Below, piece by piece: positions 12,760 to 22,881 of a DNA stretch of 64,000 bases. Location: NCBI GenBank assembly GCA_949987565.1, contig OX465117.1:5270621-5334620 (forward strand). Reading direction: 5' to 3'. Every line of letters begins with the position of its first letter. Within the stretch, counting starts at the first letter, position 1. Below the pieces are notes generated by a model. That model saw only the letters and a program-made list of their open reading frames with translations. It was not told where the DNA came from and did no database searches. Made by a program: the position numbers and the translations under genes. This DNA is from Luidia sarsii. Its lineage: Eukaryota; Echinodermata; Asteroidea; Paxillosida; Luidiidae.

Positions 12760-13290
12760 GGGTGATAGAGGATTGGGGAGGATTGAGGCAGGTATGCAAA
12801 TTTTCAGTTGGAGGATTGTAGAGGATTGAGGCACGTACACTGTACACTGTATGAAAATTTCCAGTTGGAGGATTGTGGAGGATTGAGGAAGGTTGTAAAA
12901 TTTACACTGGAGGATTGAGGAGGATTCAGGAAGGTTGTTTGATTTACACTGGATGATTTTTGAGGATATGAACAACTGTGGAACTTTGACAAAGGCACAT
13001 ACATGTACTGTACTGTACATGATGTATCGTGTACATGTACATGTACATGTGTGTAGCTTCCTACTTATACATTGTACATGTACATGTAGCTCCATGCATG
13101 GACTATCTATAAGCAAAGGATCCATTTACATTGTACTTACATCATGTACATGTACAGTAGCTGTGGAGGATTGAGGCAGTGGGGTACGTGTACAATGTAC
13201 ATGCACAACCTCATATCATTGGAGGATTGAGGCAGTGAGAATCTCACACAAACTCACATTGGAGGATTGTGAAGGATTGAGGAGGGTTCC
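12760..13290. repeat. interspersed GGAGGATTGAGG repeat array
   Basis: Seven or more occurrences of TTGGAGGATTG(T/A)(G/A)GAGGATTGAGG or half of it, separated by 30-230 bp of mostly different sequence, some of it TACATG repeat. Several spacers share AAATTT(T/A)CA(G/C), so the array probably descends from a longer unit that has diverged. Confidence 0.65.
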
Positions 13291-13334
13291 AGGCACCCAG
13301 CACTAGGGGGTAAGGGTTAAGAATTTAGATTTTG

Positions 13335-13405
13335 GCCAAGAAAATTGGACTGGACTGGGACTTGAACCCGCTCTTACTATCTGAGCCTGATGAGCCCTTA
13401 TGTAA
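13335..13405 (-). mobile_element. tRNA-derived SINE head
   Basis: Read on the - strand, this holds a tRNA-like head: a B-box-like GGGTTCAAGTCCCAGTCC preceded by a degenerate A-box CTCAGATAGTAAGAG. It is the same family as the SINEs at 13585, 26053, 40998, 46963, 47143 and 50445. The A-box side is partly decayed. Confidence 0.65.
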
Positions 13406-13584
13406 ATGTACAGTACATGTACATACTGTATATGTACATGTGTACAATGTAGATGGCGGCCTTCCAAAGTAGTCAACTACATACATGTGTACATGTACAT
13501 GTGTACAGTTATGTATCTTTATTACCAGTAGTATGCATGATAAAGATATTTTAATGATTTGTGAAATGTTTACTGACTATTCAA

Positions 13585-13695
13585 AAAGAAAATTTTGAGT
13601 GCACCAGGACTTGAACCCGAGACCTCTTGTTTCGCATACCAGTTCTCTTACCATCTGAGCAATCCAGCCCTTTGATGCCGTCCTTCCCAAAAAGT
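13585..13695 (-). mobile_element. tRNA-derived SINE
   Basis: On the - strand: GGGCTGGATTGCTCAGATGG (A box), then GAGGTCTCGGGTTCAAGTCC (B box), then an A-rich tail reading CTCAAAATTTTC. Spacing of the boxes suits a pol III tRNA promoter. It is not a functional tRNA gene, since the acceptor stem and anticodon arm do not fold cleanly and the tail is that of a SINE. Confidence 0.75.
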
Positions 13696-15655
13696 CATCT
13701 AGTCTAGTTTATGTTTGTATTATACATGTTTGTTAAGTTTATTTGGATGGTTTTATAGGCTGAATAAAGAATGATTATGCTATACTCAATACTGTGCACT
13801 GTGTGCAGCGAGGTGCAAATTGTGTGCATACATGTGTGTATCTGGATTTGTCCTAGAAGCTGGCAGAGGGAGAGAGACGAGAGTCAACCGTGACCTCTTG
13901 CATTGCCCTGGCTTTGTCAGAGTCAATGCTGTAGTGTAAACAACAATTGACAATTCCCACAAGGGTTCTTGTTGTTGACCAGCTTCTGACAAAACCTCAA
14001 GGGTGACAGTTATTCTCAGCGGTGACCTTCTTCTTTCCACAACCTTTTCTATCACGACTGAAGACCCCGGTTTGTTTGTTTTTCTCATTGAGGGGCCTCT
14101 TCATTTGCTGAAATGCAGGGAGATGTGGATCGATGTCGGAGTGGGATGAGAGAGTGGGATTGATTTGTGGTGAATGCTGGGAATTAAATATCGATTCAGT
14201 TGTTGGCAATATGCTGGATCCATACATAGTCTGACCAAGTGTACATGTACACATACTGTATGTACTGTACAATGTACATGTACATGTACCTGTAGTGTAC
14301 AGTATGTAAACTTGTACTGTACATGTACGTGTGCAAAGTTCATGGCTGCACAGTGCACATGAGCAAAATGAATTTCTGCCCTTCCTGGCATGTTCAGTGG
14401 TTGATTTCACCAAACTTACATGTATAGTATCTTACCTTAGACCAATCACAAGACGGTGTGCTTCGTTCAAGTCCATTCTATGGCTTTCTGCTGCCTACAT
14501 GTACACGAGTACGTGTAGTTTTGTTGTTGTTCCCAACTTCCCATGCCTGTACACTGCAATGTTTTGAAGGGCATGGGACTGCAAAACCCAGACACTATTA
14601 AAATTCACCCGAGGTCTTCAAATCCCTAAATGCCGTACATCGTATCATCCTTGAATATTTTGCACAGGATTTTTAATGACTTTGGTCTGTACAGTCCCAC
14701 AACTGTAGCTGCATGAAATGCATACATGTGTAAGAGACAATTTGTGTGGCATGGCCCCCTTCAGCCTAATGCACCATGGTTGTCTGTAAAGTATTGCATG
14801 TTTTTGAACGACATAAAAGTAATATGTAATATGTTTATATAGGCATGTACATGTACAATGTACCTTTGAGAAACAAGTAGTATCATTCACATGTGCATGT
14901 TACATGTACATGTATACCGGTATCTGTAAAAAAACATTTAAGGCTACAGATGTGTACACATGTACATTGTACATGTACATGGAGGTTGCTACATGTACAG
15001 TACATGTACATGTACAACATGCTATTTGCATGCATTCCTATGTTAACCACATTACTAAGGGCATCCGGTGAGAACCAAAGGTCACCAGTGAAACAAACCC
15101 ACTATCACTATGGCCGAGTATGGGTCTACAAGCATGCAGGAGTACCGAGTTTCCCTGTGGTCTGTCTTCATGTTCCTGCTGCACCATATGCCCAACAACA
15201 GCCAGCATGTCTGCCTTATCATGGCCCAGGTCTCTGTCAATAGACATTGCAGTGTGATAGCCAGTGTAATCCTCGCAGATAATGCCAGCTCAGTCGCTCA
15301 CTTCCACTACTGAGTGATATCAAAGTTCAAACGCGATGAATTTTTCATATTTGGAGTTTAGGAAGAAAAACAAGAAATGCATGGGCGACATGGACAACCC
15401 AAACTGGTACTTGGCTTTCCCCTCTGTGTTGAGGTTGACATTGATGGAGTGGTTGGTACTCGACCTCCCCTTTTGTTTTGATTTCATGGATTGTTATACT
15501 TATAAGATATAGCAAGAATGGCTATGGCCGGGGCAATGGCACATGATTCCATGGAGTGGTGTTGACACAGCATTTCTATGTTCCATTGTCCTGTGGCTGT
15601 GTTTGGATGGTATTCCACTCAGGGAAAGAGATTGCAGTGTGAAGGCAATGCAGGA
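13696..15655. other. non-coding, nothing recognised
   Basis: No gene is supported. A TACATG cluster lies at 14236-14330. Open frames at 13786-14413 (-) and 14893-15243 (+) have repeat-derived or random composition. Confidence 0.4.
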
Positions 15656-16280
15656 AAGTGATACTGTACATGTATATGTACATGTACGTATGTACAGTAC
15701 ATACATGTACATGTATGTACATGTACATGTATGTATTACACTGTAGGTGTCTGTACATGTGTACATGTACATGTACACATGTAGACTTTATACTGTACAT
15801 GTACATGTGTGCAATCCATTCACTTCATTTTCACCATTTGCATATGTACACTACTGTACTGTACATGTACGTGTACATGTACTTTTATCTATTTTCAGTT
15901 TTATTTAATAAATGGGGGTTTTCTTCAATTAATATTATACAATGTGCATGTACAATGTACAGTACATGTACAGTGTAATGTCATGTACATGTACATCATG
16001 TACACGTACAGTCGTACACACTGTACATGTACATTTCACATTTTTTACGTACATGCTGTGCATGGCCCTAATCTTATGCACATAGGGAATATGGCTAATC
16101 CACAACTTCATGACTCATCTGTTCACCCAGTTAACGACTCTAATTGTTTGCAGTCAAAATGCCCCTGCCATGCTTACATTTCACAGCACAGGTACTAGTA
16201 TGCAATATAGCATTGTACGGTACATGTACATGTACATGTACTATGCAGTACCGGTATACATGTACATGTACATGTATGGC
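15656..16280. repeat. TACATG/TGTACA microsatellite clusters
   Basis: Three closely spaced clusters (15660-15795, 15845-16035, 16210-16280) of TGTACATGTA repeats. Frames across them give Met-Tyr, Val-His or Cys-Thr strings on both strands. Confidence 0.83.
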
Positions 16281-17194
16281 ATTGAAGTGATGATGCACAG
16301 ACCTGTACCTGTGTACATGATGTCTTCTTCTCTTACTCATCTCCACCACTTATTGTAAGGGTTGTTGTGATGTATATCAATTAGGTTTGGAGTGGTTCTT
16401 AGAACTGACAAATGTTGAGGTTCTTGCGTTTTGATCCTACATGTACATGTAGCATTCCTCTCCCAGAGTCTGGGAAAGGTCTGGCCAGGAACAAAACTTC
16501 AGGCCTTCTGCATTGTTGAGTTAGCATTTTAGTCATTTACAGTACATGAAGTTAAGCAGTTTATGTCCTACTCTAATATCCACTAGACTCAAAATTTAAC
16601 CGAGAAGATGACCTTTCTCAAACGCAGCCTCTGTTCAGACGATGCCATGCGTAGCGCTTCTTTAAAGGGATCCATTATTTCAAGGTGCAGCAAGGCCATT
16701 TGTGAAATGCTTACTGTACATCAAAACTTGCAATTGCCTTTTCTTGACAAATGACCGATTTCCAGTGTCTCAAAGTGCTACATGTGTGTACCATCTCATG
16801 TACAAATGTACATGTACCGGGGGTATGTGCCACTCAGAATACAATGGGTAATCCATTGCAAGCACATGCTGTACAATACTCCCCATGGCACGTCACCCCC
16901 CCCCCATGGCCATTCGTCACAAATCCTACAAATAATTGTATTCTTAAGTTAATGAGTTTTATTGAATCAAGAAATGATTGGGATCATGCTCAGGCAGTTA
17001 ATGGAATTATTTTGAGGAGGAAATGTATACGTGTACCCTTGGGGTTTAGATCGTAAGAAATGGGTCAAGTTATGAAGCCAAACCAATATGTGGGTAAGAA
17101 AAAGCCAACATTTTTGTTTACTACTATACGTCTGCAATGTGTATTGAGGTACCGGTAGTACATGTACAGTATGCTGTTATACAAACAAGACATA
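16281..17194. other. non-coding, nothing recognised
   Basis: No gene or clear repeat is visible apart from isolated TACATG hexamers and a C-run near 16898-16908. Confidence 0.4.
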
Positions 17195-17674
17195 AGCTGC
17201 ATTTCCACTGGACTTATTTTGGTTAAAGTAACCGAGACGATGGTTACTTTGACCAAAATAAGTCCAGTGGAAACGGCCCAGTCAAATTTCTCTCGGTTAC
17301 TTTAACCGAGTCTAATGGTTACTTTTACCGAGCAACCTCTGCCCAGTAAAAGTGACCAGGTAAGTTTAACCATGGAGGAATAAGTCTCTACTTACATGTA
17401 TTCCTCCATGGTTTAACCGAGCCGATTAGTCCAGTGGAAACACACCACTCTGTTAAATGCGACTCAGTAAAAAACCACATCCGGCCTATGACGTAACACG
17501 TACATGTACATGCACTGTGCATAGCGTCTGCTTCATGTTGCGTGCCTAAATGTACACACGTACATGTACATTGTGTATCCGGCTGACACTTGACCTTCAT
17601 GAGCCGTTATATTGCCAGCTCGGTTACTTTAACTATCGTCTCAGTTAAATTTTAGTCCAGTGGAAACGCGGCTT
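17195..17674. mobile_element. foldback/MITE family D, copy 1
   Basis: The ends read AGCTGCATTTCCACTGGAC and GTCCAGTGGAAACGCGGCT(T), a terminal inverted repeat flanked by TA on each side. Inside, further inverted blocks (TTGACCAAAATAAGTCCAG, GGTTACTTTAACCGAG and their complements) let most of the element fold on itself. A central segment of about 130 bp (from TATGACGTAACACGTACATG to GACACTTGACCTTCATGAG) is shared with 32700-32852, so 17195-17674 and 32426-32985 are two copies of one element. It has no coding capacity. Confidence 0.85.
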
Positions 17675-19822
17675 TACATGTATACAAATATACGTACGTG
17701 TTGTACATGTACAATTGTACCAGTACATGCCTCACACTTCCTCACTGAGATGCCTGAAATGACTGTCAGTGTTTCCTTTGAAAACATCTACCAGTACCCT
17801 CCTCCACAGCCTTGAATTTTAAGGAACTGCATTGGGCCCGGCCCCTGTTCCTCAGACTACCCTCCTTTTCTACCCTCCTCACCCTCACCTCACCCCCTCC
17901 CCATCTCAAGATGGAACAATCCTTAGAGGGGGGTTAATCCTATGACTAATGGGTGATTATCTGTTGCTAATGGACCAGGTATTTTGTCCTGGTTGAGGTC
18001 AGAAACCTAGGGACAGGTGACACAGACAGGGACTGATGGGGCAGGGGGGAGGGGGGAACCTGTGGAGGGGAGAGCTGACCCAGTATTGTCCAAGCAACCA
18101 GGAATCCTTACCCGCCTCACTGCAGCTTGAGGGGGTCACTCAGTCACTCATCACCTCCTGCCCCATCCCTCTCCCTCCCATGCCACCTCCCCTGAAAACC
18201 ACCAACCCACCCACCCACCAAGACAGGCATGTCAAATATTTTGGCAGACAGACTGGCATTTTTGTGTCTTCTCAAAACAACAGCTTCTCTTGTTTTTTTG
18301 TATGGAATCTTCCTTTCATGGAAACAAATATGGATACAAAACCACAAATACCTTTAAGTACAGGGCACATGACAGAACCAGGTGAAAAATGAAGCCATGT
18401 TTTTGTAGGCCTTAATTTTGTCAAACTACCACAGGTGTGCTGAAGAATGAGAAAATTAAGTCCTGTGGGAACGCAGGGTAAACTAAAGCCTTGGTACCAT
18501 GACCTCGATGTAAAACAAACAGGCGGAAAGACATTGCATAAACTTTCCACTCAGCCAAGGTACATGTAACTTACATGTAACAGGGCCAAATTAAAGTCCT
18601 GAGGGAACAGTCCCACGATGTTGTCTAATAGACATGTACCTCCTTGGTCAAACTACCAAAGGCCCACTATAAAACTCACCAGCTTCCTGTCACATCACAC
18701 ACTCATTGGAGTGCGAGAAATTGCTGGGTGGTACCCAGACTCCATGTACATGTACAGTATATGTACATGTATGTATATCAATCCACTGGTTACTCTGCAA
18801 TTCACCGTTTGCACTGCTCATAGGCTGCAAACATTTCTCATGGTCATTCATAATACAGGTACAGTGTACATTGTACATGCAATTTTGTTTTGAAAAATGG
18901 CAGCTCAATATAATGTACAGTAGTTGACTTTAATATTCCGATTTCAGAGTTTTGTTAACTGGCTTAGGCTGCATAAATTTCAACTGGACTAAAATTTAAC
19001 CATACATGTATACATAGCACAAATAGCAGACTTTGACATGTATTGTACATGTACATGTACATGTACCTGTATATTGCATCAATTCAAGTTAAAAGTGAAA
19101 GTTAGTATTTGTTACCCTAAACATTACACATACACTGTACATGTGTACTTGGTGTTGTATACATGTACATGTACTTTGGCATTGCTGTACTAGGCAGCGG
19201 CCCTAATAGCTCATCAGAGTGTGGACTACAAATGTACTTTCAGGAATACATTTTATCCAAATTGTTTTCCAATTGCAACCGTCTTCCCATCGCATTGCCT
19301 ACATGTACATGTACACATTGTTGAGTTGATCTCCTTTTCAAAATCTGTTATTCGCTCACTTTCCCATGGAAACTGTCTCATTTCCTACATTATTTTTCAC
19401 TGCCCATGATTAAATTTTAAGAAAACCTCCATTCACTCATGGAGCAGCTATTAAAAGCATATTCAGGACATCAGTCTTGACTGTGTACATGTACATGTAG
19501 TAGTGTTCATGTGGCTATGTGGCCTTGGACACCAGTCTTGACTGACAGGTGATATGGACTCCTGATGGGCCAGCTGTGGGTGGACTGGAGGAGGGGGACA
19601 TGCCATGAGGCCGAGGTTGAGATCAACTTGCAGTGGATGAACTATAGAGGGCCTAATGTTTCAATCCTTGCAGGATCTTTCTCAAAGGCAGAACCATAAA
19701 GACTTCTAGAAACCATTCCTTCTTAGTGTACAATCTTGTTGACTGTCTCTTCCCTTTTTCCATTGTTACTGTAGGTGTGACAAACTAAGTCGTCAAGGTG
19801 TCTCTCACGGCCGTTTTCCTCC
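17675..19822. other. upstream region of VANGL, no exon identified
   Basis: This probably contains the distal promoter or first untranslated exon of VANGL, but I could not place either. A short sequence at 19649-19690 (GGGCCTAATGTTTCAATCC then GATCTTTCTCAAAGGCAG) is a half-copy of the palindrome at 58541-58640. Confidence 0.4.
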
Positions 19823-19854
19823 AGTCGTCGGACACTAGTGCTTCATACCGCAGC

Positions 19855-19940
19855 ATGGAGCCCGACACGCCCAACAGCAAACCTGGCCGCAACGCCCAGA
19901 CACCCAGCAACCACACACCCAACCGTAGCGGGCGACACAG
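19855..19940 (+). CDS. VANGL: VANGL coding exon 1
   Basis: Encodes residues 1-28 (MEPDTPNSKPGRNAQTPSNH onward) plus two bases of codon 29. The donor is CACAG|GTAAGA. An upstream CTCCAG|TC at 19822/19823 could be the acceptor joining a 5' untranslated exon. Confidence 0.88.
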
Positions 19941-22881
19941 GTAAGAGATCTCAGCCCTCTTATGTTTGTCTGTATCCAGAGGGGTTGAATGTGGATATTC
20001 CCTTGCCTTCCTGATGTGCAGGTTGCACTGTATGCTAATTGCTTTGCTGATTGAGGAAAAAAGGGCAACTCTGTTGGGATTGAAACATTCAGTGTCCATT
20101 TTTCGATTATCATTATCACCATTATTCTCATCATCGTCATCATGAATGTCATAACCGATCTTCACCTTCATCGCTACCATCATGATACTTATCGTTAGAT
20201 ACCTTTTACCCCTATCACCAACACCACTACCACTACCATGTCACATCAGTTGGCTACATGTCTGCACAAAGTTTTCTCCTATGAGCAGCCAACCTTGCTG
20301 TCATCATTCTCAACCAGACTTCTGATCGCTTTCCCCTCATAACAGCTGGGTGTACAGTGAAGGGGGGAAAGACAGCAGTCTGTCACCCAGGTCTCCCATT
20401 GCTAATGCTGTGGGTGAGGCAGTCGAGAAGACACTATGAGTGAGGAACCATTTCCGTTTGGTCCTTTCCTTAGGGATCGGTACAGGGACCGGGACACGGA
20501 CGAGGAGAGCGAGAAGAGCCATCGCAGCAGGAGACGACGGGATCGTGACGCTGAGCGGGGCGAGGACCATGATGGCGACCGCTCCCACCGCAGCCATAAC
20601 CGCAGCAGTCGCTCTGTCTCCATCATGCCGCCCCAACCACAGACCACAGATGACGAGAGGGACGAGGTGAGATGAAGTACCAGTTACAGGCCCGTGTGAC
20701 TAAAGGCCAATGTGACTAAAGGCCAATGTGACTAAAGGCCAATGTGACTAAAGGCCAGTGTGACTAAAGAACAGGGTGAATGAAGGCCGATGTGAATTAA
20801 GGCCAATGGAATGAAGGCCAATGTGACTAAAGGCCAGTGTGACTTAAGGCCAATGGAATGAAGGCCAATGTGACTAAAGGCCAGTGTGACTTAAGGCCAA
20901 TGGAATGAAGGCCAATGTGACTAAAGGCCAGTGTGACTTAAGACCAGTGTGACTAAAGGCCAATGGAATGAAGGCCAATGTGACTAAAGGCCAGTGTGAC
21001 TTAAGGCCAATGGAATGAAGGCCAATGTGACTAAAGGCCAGTGTGACTTAAGACCAGTGTGACTTAAGACCAGTGTGACTAAAGGCCAATGGAATGAAGG
21101 CCAATGTGGCTAAAGGCCAGGGTGAATGAATACCAATGTGACTTAAGACAGTGAATGAAGGCCAATATGCTTGAAGGCAAATGTGTATGAAGACCATTGT
21201 GGTTAAATGTCACTGCAAAAGTGGCCTCAATGAGAGAGGTGTTGTGTGAAGGAAGCAAGGCCAGTAAAATGACAATAGTAATGATGGCCTCCATTTATTT
21301 GAAGATCTTCCATGATGGATCTGATTATCTTAAATCAATGTCCTCATCATCAACCCAGCCTTCAAATTCCTCAACCACATTTGAAGTGGTAGGGAATACC
21401 GATGAGATTACGTTGCTGTGTTCTCTTGAAATCTCCTCCCCTTCTCACCTTCTCCTTCCCTTCGCCCCCTTCTCCACCACCCCTATCGCTATCCCTAGGT
21501 TGTGGAGGTTGAAATCCTGCCACAGGACGACAACTGGGGTGACAACACCACAGCCATCACAGGCACGTCTGACCGCTCCTCCATCGAGGACCTGACCCAG
21601 CTAGCTAAGAGCCTGGATGAGACGGGCTTTGACTGCAGCCGCTACCTGGGCTACCTCCTAGCAGGCGCCATCGGTCTGGCAGCCTTCCTCTCCCCCATCG
21701 CCTTTGTCGTCCTCCCCATCGTCCTCAAGAAGCAGGACCAGTGCGGCACAGCCTGTGACGGCCTCTTCATCAGCATGGCCTTCAAACTCTTGATCCTTCT
21801 CATCGGCAGCTGGGCGCTGTTCTTCCGCAGGCCCAAGGCTAGCTTCCCACGTACGTTTGTCTTCCGACTACTGGTGCTGGGGCTCTTAGTAGTGCTGCTC
21901 ACCGCTTACTGGCTCTTTTACGGAGTCCGTGTCATGCAGCAGGAGGATATTGACTTCCAAGGGGTGGTGCAGTATGCCGTCTCCTTAGTGGATGCGCTGC
22001 TCTTTGTGCACTACGTGGCTGTGATCCTGATGGAGCTCCGACAGCTCCAGCCCATGTATGCCATCAAGGTGGTGAGGTCGCCGGATGGCATGAGTAAATA
22101 CTACACGGTGGGTCTGTTCAGCATACAGCGCTGCGCCGCCTGGGTACTGGAGCACTACTATCGTGACTTCACCATCTTCAACCCGCACCTCCTGCGTGTG
22201 CCCACCTCCCGAGTCGCCAACAAGATCAACAGCTTCAAGGTGTATGATGTGGACGGCCCTAACGAGTCGGTCACCGGCCACTCCAGGGCCATCATGGCCG
22301 CCACCGCCCACCGGCGGGACCAGAGCCGCAACGAGCGCTTCTACGAGAAGCAGGAGTACGAGCGCCGCGTGAAGAAGCGGCGAGCGCGCCTGGAGGTGGC
22401 GGCCGACGAGGCCTTCACGCACATCAAGCGACTGCACGAGGACCAGAGCATGAGCGCCCACGTCATGGACCCCACGGAGGCGGCCCGGGCCATCTTCCCC
22501 TCCATGGCCCGCTCCCTGCAGAAGTACCTGCGCGTGACCCGCCAGCAGCCCCGCTGGACCATGGACGCCGTCATCGGCCACCTGACCATGTGCATCAGCT
22601 ACAACCTCTCCGCCAAGGCCTTCCTGGAGGCCTTCTTCGATCCCGGCCCCACCATCGTGCAGAGCGTCCGGGACGGAGTGGGCTCGCAGCCCTGGGAGCT
22701 GGTCTCGGACACTCTGGTCTCCCGCCCGATCAGCGAGGGAGGCACCTTCCAGCTGCGGCAGGGGGAAATCATGCTGCAGGTCTACATCATGCGGATACCT
22801 CACCTCAAGGTCAAGGAGGAGGCTTACGACTACAAGAACAACCGCTTTGCCCTGCGGTTACAATCAGAGACGTCGGTGTGA
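19855..22881 (+). CDS. VANGL: Vang-like planar cell polarity protein (VANGL/Strabismus)
   Basis: This is the core planar-cell-polarity membrane protein, which at the plasma membrane works with Prickle and Dishevelled to orient cells and drive convergent extension. Coding exons are 19855-19940, 20474-20666 and 21499-22881. Phases fit (AG|G, then a clean codon join) and the product is 553 aa; vertebrate VANGL2 is 521 aa. Residues 29-93 are rich in Arg, Asp and Ser and hold RSSRSVSI, like the phosphorylated N-terminal Ser clusters of the family. DDNWGDNTTAITGTS (103-117) matches a strongly conserved family block. Four hydrophobic segments lie near 145-169, 180-202, 215-237 and 249-271. RRPKAS and FVHYVAVILMELRQLQP are hallmark sequences, followed by a basic/coiled region (YERRVKKRRARLEVAADEAF). 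The last four residues, ETSV, form the PDZ ligand. The ATG at 19855 has a good context (CAGCATGG). I cannot assign it to VANGL1 or VANGL2, and invertebrates usually have one copy. Confidence 0.97.
20474..20666 (+). CDS. VANGL: VANGL coding exon 2
   Basis: The acceptor is CCTTTCCTTAG|GG and the donor GACGAG|GTGAGA. It encodes the charged cytoplasmic N-terminus (RYRDRDTDEESEKSHRSRRR and following) up to TTDDERDE, which continues into the exon-3 block in the same order as DERDDNWGE in vertebrates. Confidence 0.92.
20690..21190. repeat. 16-bp minisatellite in VANGL intron 2
   Basis: Tandem variants of GTGACTAAAGGCCAAT, with alternating forms TGGAATGAAGGCCAAT and GTGACTTAAGACCA. A higher-order unit of about 60-65 bp is repeated several times in the middle. 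The array decays toward 21190. Confidence 0.9.
21499..22881 (+). CDS. VANGL: VANGL coding exon 3 (all membrane segments and C-terminus)
   Basis: The acceptor is TATCCCTAG|GTTGTGG. This single 1,383-bp exon encodes residues 94-553, including all four membrane helices, the Prickle-interacting cytoplasmic tail and the stop after ETSV (TGA at 22879). It is strikingly GC-rich at third positions, unlike the AT-rich DNA around it. A 272-codon open frame on the opposite strand is a by-product of this GC bias. Confidence 0.96.
   Translation, partial: VVEVEILPQDDNWGDNTTAITGTSDRSSIEDLTQLAKSLDETGFDCSRYLGYLLAGAIGLAAFLSPIAFVVLPIVLKKQDQCGTACDGLFISMAFKLLILLIGSWALFFRRPKASFPRTFVFRLLVLGLLVVLLTAYWLFYGVRVMQQEDIDFQGVVQYAVSLVDALLFVHYVAVILMELRQLQPMYAIKVVRSPDGMSKYYTVGLFSIQRCAAWVLEHYYRDFTIFNPHLLRVPTSRVANKINSFKVYDVDGPNESVTGHSRAIMAATAHRRDQSRNERFYEKQEYERRVKKRRARLEVAADEAFTHIKRLHEDQSMSAHVMDPTEAARAIFPSMARSLQKYLRVTRQQPRWTMDAVIGHLTMCISYNLSAKAFLEAFFDPGPTIVQSVRDGVGSQPWELVSDTLVSRPISEGGTFQLRQGEIMLQVYIMRIPHLKVKEEAYDYKNNRFALRLQSETSV

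Noticed and set aside
12760..13290. Repeat-spacer pattern resembling a CRISPR array
   Set aside because: Eukaryotic context, uneven spacing, repeats of varying length, spacers partly made of TACATG microsatellite, and no cas genes.
21985..22803. 272-codon frame opposite VANGL exon 3
   Set aside because: Shadow of a GC-rich coding exon. The + strand reading is an unmistakable VANGL.
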